From JBMOUD01 sp049319665 (GTDB taxonomy: Bacteria > Pseudomonadota > Gammaproteobacteria > Enterobacterales > Enterobacteriaceae): DNA of 64,000 nucleotides. The stretch is from NCBI RefSeq assembly GCF_049319665.1, contig NZ_JBMOUD010000002.1, forward strand, positions 382,657 to 446,656, given 5' to 3'. How positions within the stretch are numbered: the first letter of the stretch is position 1; every line of letters starts with the position of its first letter. The translations under genes were made by a program, and so were the position numbers. The notes under the pieces were generated by a model. The model saw nothing but the letters and a program-made list of their open reading frames with translations, made no database searches and had not been told where the DNA came from. Positions 17,794 through 25,957 of this stretch are shown here, piece by piece.

Positions 17794-19323
17794 ATGAGTG
17801 AAGCACGGATCATTGCCAAAGCGATGCATGCCGGTAACCCGGCGCAAGAGTTAGCCATTTTACCGGCCTTGGCTAACCGCCATGGTTTAATCACCGGCGC
17901 GACCGGGACGGGTAAAACCGTGACCCTACAAAAAATGGCCGAGCAGTTTTCACAAATTGGCGTGCCGGTCTTTCTGGCGGACGTAAAAGGCGATCTCTCC
18001 GGTATCGGGGCTGAGGGCGTGGCTTCAGAAAAACTCGCAGCGCGTTTGGCGGCCATTGGTGTAGAAGATTGGCAGCCGCAGGCGAGCACGATTATCCCCT
18101 GGGATATCTTCGGCGAAAAAGGTCATCCGATCCGCGCGACGGTGTCAGATCTTGGACCATTGCTGCTGGCTCGATTGTTGGATTTGAATGACATTCAAAG
18201 CGGTGTGCTGCAACTGGTCTATAAAATTGCGGATGATAATGGCCTGTTACTGCTTGATATGAAAGACCTGCGGGCCATGGTGCAGTTTATCGGTGACAAC
18301 GCTAAACAGTTCCAGACGCAATACGGCAATATTTCTACCGCTTCGATTGGCGCAATCCAGCGTGGTTTGTTGACGTTAGAAGGCCAGGGAGCCAATCAGT
18401 TCTTTGGTGAGCCGATGCTCGATATTCAGGACTTGATGAAGACTGATGCGCAGGGCCGTGGAGTGATCAATTTATTGGCCGCTGACAAACTCATTAATCA
18501 GCCGAAACTCTATTCGGTCTTTTTACTGTGGCTGTTGGCTGAGTTGTTTGAACATTTGCCGGAAATTGGTGACCCTGAACAACCAAAGCTGGTGTTTTTC
18601 TTTGATGAAGCCCATCTGTTGTTTACCGATGCACCGGAAGCACTGCTGACTAAAATCGAACAGGTCGTGCGGTTGATCCGCTCCAAAGGCGTAGGTATTT
18701 ACTTCGTGACTCAAAACCCGCTGGATATTCCTGATAGCGTGTTAGGGCAGTTGGGCAACCGGGTACAGCATGCGCTGCGAGCTTTCACACCGCGAGATCA
18801 AAAAGCCGTTAAAGCCGCGGCGCAAACACTGCGTGCGAATCCTGCTTTTGATGCTGAAACCGCCATCACCGAACTGGGGGTGGGGGAAGCGTTGGTCTCT
18901 TTCCTCGATGAAAAAGGCCGCCCGGAGATTGTCGAACGAGCGATGGTCATTGCACCACAATCCAAAATGGGGGAGTTGGGAGAGGAGGGATTGAATCGTG
19001 CGATCAATAAATCCCCGCTCTATGGTCGCTATGAAGAAGCCATCGACCGCGAATCGGCTTACGAGAAGATCGTCTTACAAGGCTTTAATACCCTAGGCAA
19101 AGTACAAGGTGAGCAAGATGCCCCTGCTAAAACCGCCGAGAAAACCAGTAGTGGTGGCGGTTTGATGGACGGGTTAAACGAGCTGCTGTTCGGCTCCACT
19201 GGTCCACGCGGTGGTAAACGTGATGGGATAGTACAAACAGCCGCAAAAAGCATGGCAAGAGATTTAGGCCGCCAGCTCCTGCGCGGTGTGCTGGGTTCGC
19301 TAAGCGGTGGGCGAAAGCGCTAA
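17794..19323 (+). CDS. yjgR: HerA-like P-loop ATPase, YjgR (DUF853) family
   Basis: The 509-residue protein has Walker A GATGTGKT at about residue 33, Walker B LVFFFDEAHLL at about 269, and a C-terminal Gly-rich tail GPRGGKRDG. It follows E. coli YjgR along its whole length. HerA-type proteins are hexameric ring ATPases related to DNA translocases; the role of YjgR itself is not established. AAGGA precedes the ATG. It is monocistronic and convergent with the toxin-antitoxin pair. In E. coli yjgR lies elsewhere, so its location here is lineage-specific. Confidence 0.92.
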   Translation: MSEARIIAKAMHAGNPAQELAILPALANRHGLITGATGTGKTVTLQKMAEQFSQIGVPVFLADVKGDLSGIGAEGVASEKLAARLAAIGVEDWQPQASTIIPWDIFGEKGHPIRATVSDLGPLLLARLLDLNDIQSGVLQLVYKIADDNGLLLLDMKDLRAMVQFIGDNAKQFQTQYGNISTASIGAIQRGLLTLEGQGANQFFGEPMLDIQDLMKTDAQGRGVINLLAADKLINQPKLYSVFLLWLLAELFEHLPEIGDPEQPKLVFFFDEAHLLFTDAPEALLTKIEQVVRLIRSKGVGIYFVTQNPLDIPDSVLGQLGNRVQHALRAFTPRDQKAVKAAAQTLRANPAFDAETAITELGVGEALVSFLDEKGRPEIVERAMVIAPQSKMGELGEEGLNRAINKSPLYGRYEEAIDRESAYEKIVLQGFNTLGKVQGEQDAPAKTAEKTSSGGGLMDGLNELLFGSTGPRGGKRDGIVQTAAKSMARDLGRQLLRGVLGSLSGGRKR

Positions 19324-19384
19324 CTACTGAGGGCTATTTTATCGCGGTGAAGGGCTGATAGAGCAAGGCGAGGCACGCATTTTA

Positions 19385-19708
19385 CTAAATCAGCACCTTC
19401 AATCCATGCTTTTGCACCACGGAAAGCAGTTTAAGTGATAATCCACTCGGGCGTTTTGCCCCGCTTTCCCATTTCTGTACCGTTGAAACACTGGTATTCA
19501 GATAGTGTGCGAAAATCGGTTGGCTAATGTTTAATTTTTCACGTAATGCTTTAATTTCCATTGGTTGAAGATCGCTGACGTGAGTAATGCATGCGAGATC
19601 AAAGCTGCGCATCGTTTCTTGAGCGATGGCGTCAATGCTAAATAATCCAGATGCAGCGCTATGGATAGCCTCCAATGCTGAACTTTTAAATTTACTTTTT
19701 GCGGCCAT
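19385..19708 (-). CDS. HigA-type XRE-family antitoxin
   Basis: The 107-residue protein has a C-terminal helix-turn-helix of the Xre/Cro type (about residues 53-100: REKLNISQPIFAHYL, then VSTVQKWESGAKRPSG). It is encoded downstream of and overlaps the toxin gene by 17 bp. Toxin-first order is typical of HigBA-type type II modules. It should neutralise the toxin and repress their shared promoter. The N-terminal half has no recognised domain. Confidence 0.82.
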   Translation of the reverse strand: MAAKSKFKSSALEAIHSAASGLFSIDAIAQETMRSFDLACITHVSDLQPMEIKALREKLNISQPIFAHYLNTSVSTVQKWESGAKRPSGLSLKLLSVVQKHGLKVLI

Positions 19709-20051
19709 AGTAAATCTCCACTAATTCTTTACTGTTAATCAATGCGGTAATTTTCTCGTCTGAAAGTTGAGCATAGTGTTTTGCTAACTCTCGAAATCCA
19801 GCCAATTCGCGAGCATCAATATTTGTGATGTCCTGTTTGGCATAAAGGAAAGTGTAGTACCAATAGTTGCCACCTTTAGCCAATATGATGGCGCGATCTC
19901 TGTTTTGGCTCAGGCGTTTTTTATAAACCCCTCCACCGAGGTCATTCGCTTTTCCTTGAAGAGTTGATTCGATAGCTTGATATAACTCACTATCTTTGAT
20001 CGCGTGAGACTTGGCTGCCTTGTTAAACCATTTCGTTTTAAATATTCGCAT
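19692..20051 (-). CDS. RelE/HigB-type toxin (putative mRNA interferase)
   Basis: The 119-residue basic protein starts MRIFKTKWFNKAAKSHAIKD. It contains LGGGVYKKRLSQNRDRAIILAKGGNYWYYTFLYAKQD, the pattern of the RelE-like family often paired with Xre antitoxins. Family members usually cleave translated mRNA at the ribosomal A-site. The C-terminal NSKELVEIYYGRKK overlaps the antitoxin start. Activity has not been shown for this protein; catalytic residues are inferred from family and cannot be confirmed by eye. Confidence 0.82.
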   Translation of the reverse strand: MRIFKTKWFNKAAKSHAIKDSELYQAIESTLQGKANDLGGGVYKKRLSQNRDRAIILAKGGNYWYYTFLYAKQDITNIDARELAGFRELAKHYAQLSDEKITALINSKELVEIYYGRKK

Positions 20052-20082
20052 CAGGCCGACATCCTGTTACCTTCGCTATAGC

Positions 20083-20096
20083 ACCTAGTGCTAGGT
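20083..20096. promoter_or_regulatory. Palindromic operator candidate upstream of the toxin-antitoxin operon
   Basis: ACCTAG-TG-CTAGGT is a perfect interrupted palindrome, 32 bp upstream of the toxin start codon. Xre antitoxins commonly autoregulate through such palindromes; binding is inferred. Confidence 0.55.
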
Positions 20097-20222
20097 TACT
20101 CTCTTCTCTTGCTGATTCAACATTTTTGATATTATTCACCTCATAACGAAAATGCTGATGGTCGCGAGGCAAATGCGTAGAATGGCCGGGTTAATTTCAA
20201 GATGCTATTTGCCGGGATGCCC

Positions 20223-20798
20223 ATGCTGTTAATGATCGATAACTACGACTCTTTCACTTACAACCTCTATCAATACTTCTGTGAGCTAGGGGCTGAGGTG
20301 CTGGTGCGCCGTAACGATGAACTCAGCTTGCAAGATATCGAGCAGTTAGCGCCTTCACACTTGGTTATCTCTCCCGGCCCTTGCACGCCCGATCAGGCAG
20401 GGATTTCCGTCAGCGCTATTGCGCATTTCTCGACGCGATTACCTATCCTGGGCGTATGTTTAGGTCATCAGGCCATGGCGCAGGCTTTCGGCGCGAATAT
20501 CGTGCGCGCCAGACAAGTCATGCACGGCAAAACCTCACGAATAGAACATCGAGGAACTGGCGTATTTAACGGGCTGGCGCAGCCGCTTACCGTTACTCGC
20601 TATCACTCTCTGGTCGTTGAACCCGCCTCGTTGCCTGATTGTTTTGAAGTGACCGCCTGGACACAAACGCCAGGCCAGGACGATGAAATTATGGGCATTG
20701 CCCATCGTTCACTGGCACTCCATGGTGTCCAATTCCACCCTGAAAGCATTTTGAGCCAGCAGGGGCATCAACTTCTCGATAATTTCCTTAAAATTTAA
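20223..20798 (+). CDS. pabA: Aminodeoxychorismate synthase, glutamine amidotransferase subunit
   Basis: The 191-residue class I glutamine amidotransferase supplies ammonia to PabB for p-aminobenzoate and folate synthesis. The catalytic cysteine lies in GVCLGHQAMAQAFG (about residue 79), and the His and Glu in QFHPESILS near the end. The frame has in-frame ATGs at 20202, 20217, 20223 and 20232. The E. coli protein starts just before LLIDNYDSF, so 20223 (MLLMIDNYDSF) is preferred, with some uncertainty. It lies upstream of argD, as in E. coli. Confidence 0.94.
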   Translation: MLLMIDNYDSFTYNLYQYFCELGAEVLVRRNDELSLQDIEQLAPSHLVISPGPCTPDQAGISVSAIAHFSTRLPILGVCLGHQAMAQAFGANIVRARQVMHGKTSRIEHRGTGVFNGLAQPLTVTRYHSLVVEPASLPDCFEVTAWTQTPGQDDEIMGIAHRSLALHGVQFHPESILSQQGHQLLDNFLKI

Positions 20799-20939
20799 TG
20801 AGTTAATAATTAATTCTTAAATTGCACTGATTTCTATTGCCTGATTTTGATTTTTTATTCATATTTTGTGAGTAATTTTTCATTTGTCTTTGCGGGATAA
20901 TTTGCCGTAATGACGATAAATCGGATGGGAGAGTGTGGG

Positions 20940-22157
20940 ATGGCACAAAAGCCAGCGGTAGAGCGCAGTGATTTTGATCGGGTTATTCTGCCGGTTTATG
21001 CACCAGCTAAGTTTATTCCGGTCAAGGGGAAAGGCAGTCGTATCTGGGATCAGCAAGGCGCTGAGTATATTGATTTTGCCGGCGGTATTGCCGTTACGGC
21101 ACTGGGTCATTGCCATCCTGCTTTGGTAGAAGCGCTGCATAAACAAGGTGAAACCTTGTGGCATGTCAGCAATGTCTTTACCAATGAGCCTGCTTTGCGT
21201 TTGGCACAGAAACTAATTGATGCCACCTTTGCTGACCGGGTATTTTTCGCCAACTCGGGTGCCGAAGCTAATGAAGCTGCATTCAAGCTGGCGCGTTACT
21301 ACGCATCTGCTCGCCATAGCCCTTACAAAAGCAAAATTATTGCCTTCCACAATGCTTTCCATGGCCGCACGTTGTTTACCGTTTCAGTCGGTGGACAGCC
21401 AAAATATTCGGACGGATTTGGCCCCAAGCCTGCTGATATCGTCCATGTACCTTTCAATGATCTGGCCGCGGTTAAAGCGGTTATCGACTCCCACACTTGT
21501 GCCATTGTCGTCGAACCGATTCAAGGTGAAGGCGGTGTAACGCCAGCTACCCAAGAATTTATGCAAGGTTTACGTGACCTGTGCGATGAGCATAACGCGC
21601 TGCTGGTATTTGATGAAGTGCAAAGCGGAATGGGGCGCAGCGGCAAACTGTTTAGCTATATGCATTATGGCGTCACGCCAGATATCCTCACGACGGCCAA
21701 AGCGTTGGGCGGTGGTTTCCCAGTGAGCGCGATGCTGACTAGCGAAGAGGTCGCCTCGGTAATGGCACCGGGCAAACACGGTACCACTTACGGTGGTAAT
21801 CCGCTGGCTTGTGCGGTTGCCGAAGCGGCGCTGGATTTGATTAATACGCCAGAAGTATTGGCTGGCATTGATGAACGTCGTGATGCCTTCTTACAGGCGC
21901 TGACGGCTATCAATGACAAATATAAGGTCTTCCAGGAGTTTAGAGGTCAAGGCTTGCTGATCGGCGCTGAGTTGTCAGAAGCTTATAAAAACCGGGCTGG
22001 TGAGTTCCTTGCCGCCGCGGCTGAACAAGGCGTGATGGTCTTGGTGGCTGGCACAAATGTGATGCGCTTTGCCCCGTCATTAGTGATCGATTTTGATGAT
22101 ATTCGGGAAGGTATGGCGCGCTTTGAACAGGCGGTTGCTCAGGTTGTTGGCGTTTAA
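20940..22157 (+). CDS. argD: Acetylornithine/succinyldiaminopimelate aminotransferase
   Basis: The 405-residue PLP-dependent class III aminotransferase acts in arginine and lysine/diaminopimelate synthesis. The PLP lysine lies in TTAKALGGGFP (about residue 252). VFANSGAEANEAAFKLAR and VVEPIQGEGGV are typical. ATG 20940 gives MAQKPAVERSDFD, aligning with the E. coli start, and follows GGGAGAGTGTGGG; an in-frame ATG 30 bp earlier is less likely. No yhfK lies between it and crp. Confidence 0.95.
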   Translation: MAQKPAVERSDFDRVILPVYAPAKFIPVKGKGSRIWDQQGAEYIDFAGGIAVTALGHCHPALVEALHKQGETLWHVSNVFTNEPALRLAQKLIDATFADRVFFANSGAEANEAAFKLARYYASARHSPYKSKIIAFHNAFHGRTLFTVSVGGQPKYSDGFGPKPADIVHVPFNDLAAVKAVIDSHTCAIVVEPIQGEGGVTPATQEFMQGLRDLCDEHNALLVFDEVQSGMGRSGKLFSYMHYGVTPDILTTAKALGGGFPVSAMLTSEEVASVMAPGKHGTTYGGNPLACAVAEAALDLINTPEVLAGIDERRDAFLQALTAINDKYKVFQEFRGQGLLIGAELSEAYKNRAGEFLAAAAEQGVMVLVAGTNVMRFAPSLVIDFDDIREGMARFEQAVAQVVGV

Positions 22158-22180
22158 TATCTGGCTTAAAAGAGTCCAAT

Positions 22181-22219
22181 AAAAATGGCGCAGCAGAATT
22201 ATCTGTTGCGCCATTTTTT
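22181..22219. terminator. Bidirectional terminator between argD and crp
   Basis: AAAAATGGCGCA pairs with TGCGCCATTTTT around GCAGAATTATCTGT, with A and T runs on the two sides serving both convergent genes. Confidence 0.92.
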
Positions 22220-22260
22220 CTTTAAGATTTTATTCAGGGTTAATAAATGCTGGCGGTGAA

Positions 22261-22893
22261 TTAACGGGTGCCGTAAACGACAATTGTTTTACCGTGTGCG
22301 GAGATCAGGTTCTGATCTTCGAGCATTTTGAGGATACGTCCAACTGTCTCACGTGAGCAGCCGACGATCTGACCGATTTCCTGACGAGTGATTTTGATCT
22401 GCATACCATCTGGGTGGGTCATGGCATCGGGCTGTTTAGCCAGATTAAGCAGAGTTTGGGCAATACGGCCTGTCACATCAAGGAATGCAAGATTTCCTAC
22501 TTTTTCAGAAGTCACTTGCAAACGGTTCGCCATCTGCGCGGAAAGGCGCATTAAAATATCCGGGTTCACTTGGATCAACTGGCGGAATTTCTTATAGGAA
22601 ATTTCTGCCACTTCACAGGCAGTTTTTGCCCGTACCCAAGCGCTACGTTCCTGGCCTTCTTCGAAAAGACCAAGCTCGCCGATGAAATCTCCCTGATTCA
22701 GATAGGAGAGGATCATCTCTTTGCCTTCTTCATCCTTGATCAGCACGGCAACCGAACCTTTCACGATGTAGTAAAGCGTTTCGGCTTTTTCACCTTGGTG
22801 AATCAGCGTACTTTTAGATGGATATTTGTGTATATGACAATGAGACAGGAACCATTCGAGAGTAGGGTCTGTTTGTGGTTTGCCGAGAACCAT
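22261..22893 (-). CDS. crp: cAMP receptor protein (catabolite regulator)
   Basis: The 210-residue global regulator is almost identical to E. coli CRP. It has the cyclic-nucleotide-binding domain (FIGELGLFEEGQERSAWVRA, with Glu and Arg contacts), the dimer helix, and the C-terminal helix-turn-helix TRQEIGQIVGCSRETVGRIL. I see one substitution against remembered E. coli CRP, Asn for Arg in MANRLQVT. It controls carbon-source genes and, in E. coli, also Sxy-dependent uptake genes such as hof. It is divergent from yhfA. Confidence 0.99.
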   Translation of the reverse strand: MVLGKPQTDPTLEWFLSHCHIHKYPSKSTLIHQGEKAETLYYIVKGSVAVLIKDEEGKEMILSYLNQGDFIGELGLFEEGQERSAWVRAKTACEVAEISYKKFRQLIQVNPDILMRLSAQMANRLQVTSEKVGNLAFLDVTGRIAQTLLNLAKQPDAMTHPDGMQIKITRQEIGQIVGCSRETVGRILKMLEDQNLISAHGKTIVVYGTR

Positions 22894-23201
22894 TAGCTAT
22901 TATCCTCTGTTATTACCGTCTGAGTTCCCTGTACGGCGTTTTTATAAATAAGCGCCATTTTAGCATATGAACAGATCAGCAATACTGCAAGCGACAGGCG
23001 GAGCGATATCCCTCAAAAAAGGGGTGTCACTATGAAAACCGGAGCCGGAAATTGCTGATAAGTTTCTGTCGCTTTGTTTGTAACACAGGATTGCCCTAGT
23101 GTCTCCTGTTGTCTCGCTTCAGCATGACGGCGATCTCCCTGCATTGCATTTTTAGGCTAAAAGGGTAGTCTGTCGGGGAATATTCGCTGGGAGAAAAAGA
23201 G
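22894..23201. other. crp-yhfA divergent intergenic region
   Basis: This spacer of 308 bp should contain the crp promoters and autoregulatory sites. I find no convincing TGTGA-N6-TCACA site and no hairpin of note. There is a short CCCTC-AAAAAA-GGGGTG-like inverted stretch near 23010. No gene is visible. Confidence 0.4.
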
Positions 23202-23627
23202 ATGCAGGCACGGGTAAAGTGGGTCGAAGGGTTGACGTTTTTAGGCGAATCCGCATCAGGTCATCAGGTATTGATGGACGGAAATGCGGGTGATAAAGCG
23301 CCAAGCCCAATGGAAATGTTGTTGATGTCCGCTGGTGGATGTAGCGCCATTGATGTGGTGTCTATTTTGCAAAAAGGTCGTAACGATGTGGTGGATTGCG
23401 AGGTGAAGCTGACCTCAGAACGTCGTGAAGAAGCGCCTCGTTTATTTACTCGCATCAACCTGCATTTTATTGTTACAGGCACTGGTTTGACCGATAAAGT
23501 GGTTGAACGTGCGGTCAGCCTGTCTGCGGAGAAGTACTGCTCGGTATCGCTGATGCTGGGTAAAGCCGCCACCATTACGCACAGCTTTGAAGTGATTAAC
23601 CCGCAGGATGCGAATACCTCATTATAA
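23202..23627 (+). CDS. yhfA: OsmC-family protein YhfA
   Basis: The 141-residue protein matches E. coli YhfA (MQARVKWVEGLTFLGES, GGCSAIDVVSILQKGR, SAEKYCSVSLMLGKAA). The two conserved cysteines (GGCSA and EKYCS) are the peroxidatic/resolving pair of the OsmC/Ohr fold, suggesting thiol peroxidase-type chemistry, although its substrate is unknown. It is divergent from crp and its 3' end overlaps the convergent LysR gene by 6 bp. Confidence 0.93.
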   Translation: MQARVKWVEGLTFLGESASGHQVLMDGNAGDKAPSPMEMLLMSAGGCSAIDVVSILQKGRNDVVDCEVKLTSERREEAPRLFTRINLHFIVTGTGLTDKVVERAVSLSAEKYCSVSLMLGKAATITHSFEVINPQDANTSL

Positions 23628-24548
23628 GAGGTCGTCGTTTTGTCCGCTAAGTTGCTGGCAACGATGACGCACTAATTCTATAAAACGCCGCGCCGTTAAG
23701 GTTAGCGGCGTTTTTTGTGAGTAAATCAGGCTGTACTCGACTGTTGGAAGATGCGGGATTGGCAAGGGGCAGAACATACGTTGCATCAACGGCAGTCTGA
23801 ACATGGCCGCGGTTCCCAACGTAAGATAATCAGCGCTAAGCACCAGTGTTAACCCAAATAACAGAGAGTTGCTATGCAATACCGTTTGCCCCGTTCGCGA
23901 GGGAATTGCCAGCAGCGATTGGCTAAGTTTTTGATAGTAGCCCATGTCATCGTCGGGCAGTAGCCAGCTCGCTTTAGCCAATTGCGCGATGTTGGTCGCG
24001 CGCTGCAACGGATGGTGTCGGCGTGCGATTACGCATATTGGCGTGATAAATAGTGATTCACTGGCTAGTCCCGTCAGTGGTACGTCAGGGCTGATAATAT
24101 CTATCGCCATGTCCAGACGCCCTTCACGTAGTGCAGGCAAGAGCGTTAAAAGGTGCCCTTCCTCAACGCGTAATTTGGCCTGCGGGAATTGTTCACTAAA
24201 CTGCTCAGTAAGTTGGGGAAGCAAGAGCATGCCCATCGACGAGGAAAAACCAACGCTGACCGATCCCGCTGACATAGCATCGATTTGCTGTACTTCATCT
24301 ACCGCCCGTTGCAACTCTTCCAAAATAAACTGCATACGCTGCGCAAAAGCCTGGCCACTTGGCGTCAAGGTCATGCCGTGCGTACCACGAATAATAAGTT
24401 GGGTTTCTAGCGTTTGCTCTAATTCTCGCAATGCTCTGCTGACCGCTGGCTGGGTTTGATTCATTGCTCGCGCCGCGGCGCGAATGCTCCCCGCCCGGAT
24501 AACCTGTTGGAACACTTTCAGTTGCTGTAACTTCGGAAGATATCTCAT
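23622..24548 (-). CDS. LysR-type regulator, AbgR-like
   Basis: The 308-residue protein has an N-terminal winged helix-turn-helix (about residues 8-65: LKVFQQVIRAGSIRAAARAMNQTQPAVSRALRELE in pieces) and a periplasmic-binding-like effector domain. It resembles AbgR, regulator of the p-aminobenzoyl-glutamate abgABT operon, in its domain pattern. It is divergent from an MFS gene and an M20 amidohydrolase gene that it probably controls. AGGAA precedes the ATG. The effector is unknown. Confidence 0.86.
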   Translation of the reverse strand: MRYLPKLQQLKVFQQVIRAGSIRAAARAMNQTQPAVSRALRELEQTLETQLIIRGTHGMTLTPSGQAFAQRMQFILEELQRAVDEVQQIDAMSAGSVSVGFSSSMGMLLLPQLTEQFSEQFPQAKLRVEEGHLLTLLPALREGRLDMAIDIISPDVPLTGLASESLFITPICVIARRHHPLQRATNIAQLAKASWLLPDDDMGYYQKLSQSLLAIPSRTGQTVLHSNSLLFGLTLVLSADYLTLGTAAMFRLPLMQRMFCPLPIPHLPTVEYSLIYSQKTPLTLTARRFIELVRHRCQQLSGQNDDLL

Positions 24549-24684
24549 CTAAATTCCTATGCCAATAAAGTATCCCGATTAGAAAAATTTCATCTTATCC
24601 CACTCATATAAAGCTGTTAGCGTCACTAGCTGTGATTTAACTCATTGTTATTGAATGTGAAGTGACTGATGTCGCATTTTTGAG

Positions 24685-24700
24685 TTGTGCATTATCACAA
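24685..24700. promoter_or_regulatory. Dyad in the LysR-MFS intergenic region
   Basis: TTGTG-CATTAT-CACAA is a perfect interrupted palindrome 40 bp upstream of the MFS start, a plausible LysR-family operator. A CRP-like half-match TGTGA-TTTAAC-TCATT lies at 24631-24646. Both are sequence-only predictions. Confidence 0.45.
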
Positions 24701-24739
24701 GTGGTAAACCCTTGGGGTAAACGTATCGAGGATACAACA

Positions 24740-25942
24740 ATGAAAAAATCTTCCTTTATGATCTTTCTGCTTTTTTTAGGTTATGTTCTTATTTATACAG
24801 ACAAAATGGCTATCGGTTTTTCTCTGTTACCCATTAGCAAAGAGTTTCATTTACGCTCCGATCAGCTCGGATATATCACAGGAGGCTTTTTTCTCGCTTA
24901 TTCAATCTTCCAACTACCCTTTGGCTGGCTTACAGACCGCTGGGGATATAAAAAATTACTTCCGCTATCTCTCGGTTTATTAGGTATTTTTGCCATCAGC
25001 TTCGGCCTATTAGGTGCCAGCTTAGGTTTATTGATCGTTATTCGCTTTTTGGCTGGGATTGGACATTCAGGTTATCCGCCATCCTGTGCAAAAGCGGTCG
25101 TCTCTAACTATTCATTTGAACAGCGTACTTTCGCTCAATCCGTATTGCTCTCTTCTAGCGGGGTGGCACAAGTGGTTGGCCCACTGCTCGCATTATGGGC
25201 GTTGAGTACGATTGGTTGGCGTGATTACTCAGTCATTCTGGGTATCATCGCTTTGCTATTGGCGGGCTGTGTTTTATTTCTGGTGCCTGCTCCAATAACT
25301 AAGAGTTCTTCGCAATCTACCCCGGAACATCGTACTTCCCACTATCGTGAAGCCTTAAAAAGCTCATTAGTCATACTGCTGTTCTTGAGTATGTTTTGTA
25401 TCAATATGTCGGTTTATGGGCTGATGGCTTGGTTACCAAAGTACATGGTACAGCAGCGTGAGCTGCCGCTGGGTACATCTAGCGCCATCATGGCGCTGTC
25501 TGGAGCAGGGAGTTGGCTCGCGTTTTTAGTCACTGGTTGGGTCGTTGGGCGCCATATGCAAGGCAAAGAGCCGCAAGTCATGGTGGTTTTTTCTGTGCTA
25601 TCTGGCGTCGCGGTTTGGTGTCTTGGTAATAGCCGGGGAGAGCTGGCTATTACGCTCTCTTTAGTTGCCAGCATTATCTGTATTACTACAGCGTTCCTCA
25701 CTGGATTTACCTTACCGATGAAACGACTGCCGATTGAAATTATCGGTGGAACAATGGGGGTGCTCAATAGTGGCGGGATCCTCGGCGGCTTTGTTGCCCC
25801 TATTGTCATGGGGTACCTGATAAGCCCCGAACACGGCTACACCTATGCTTTTCTCTTTCTCAGCCTGGCAATGATTATTGCCGGGCTTTTTATGTTGCCA
25901 CTGATCCGCAAGGTACCCGTTGCCTTGCATGACGTGGTGTAA
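24740..25942 (+). CDS. MFS transporter (putative anion/organic-acid family)
   Basis: The 400-residue protein has about twelve hydrophobic segments, an early YTDKMAIGFSLLPISKEF motif and the MFS loop motif GWLTDRWGYKK between TM2 and TM3. The frame is open from 24662, but ATG 24740 follows GAGG and starts directly before the first membrane span (MKKSSFMIFLLF), so the upstream 26 codons were dropped. It lies 15 bp before the amidohydrolase gene and is likely its substrate importer. The substrate is unknown; a peptide-like or N-acyl amino acid compound fits the neighbour. Confidence 0.88.
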   Translation: MKKSSFMIFLLFLGYVLIYTDKMAIGFSLLPISKEFHLRSDQLGYITGGFFLAYSIFQLPFGWLTDRWGYKKLLPLSLGLLGIFAISFGLLGASLGLLIVIRFLAGIGHSGYPPSCAKAVVSNYSFEQRTFAQSVLLSSSGVAQVVGPLLALWALSTIGWRDYSVILGIIALLLAGCVLFLVPAPITKSSSQSTPEHRTSHYREALKSSLVILLFLSMFCINMSVYGLMAWLPKYMVQQRELPLGTSSAIMALSGAGSWLAFLVTGWVVGRHMQGKEPQVMVVFSVLSGVAVWCLGNSRGELAITLSLVASIICITTAFLTGFTLPMKRLPIEIIGGTMGVLNSGGILGGFVAPIVMGYLISPEHGYTYAFLFLSLAMIIAGLFMLPLIRKVPVALHDVV

Positions 25943-25957
25943 ATATGGAGCTTAACG

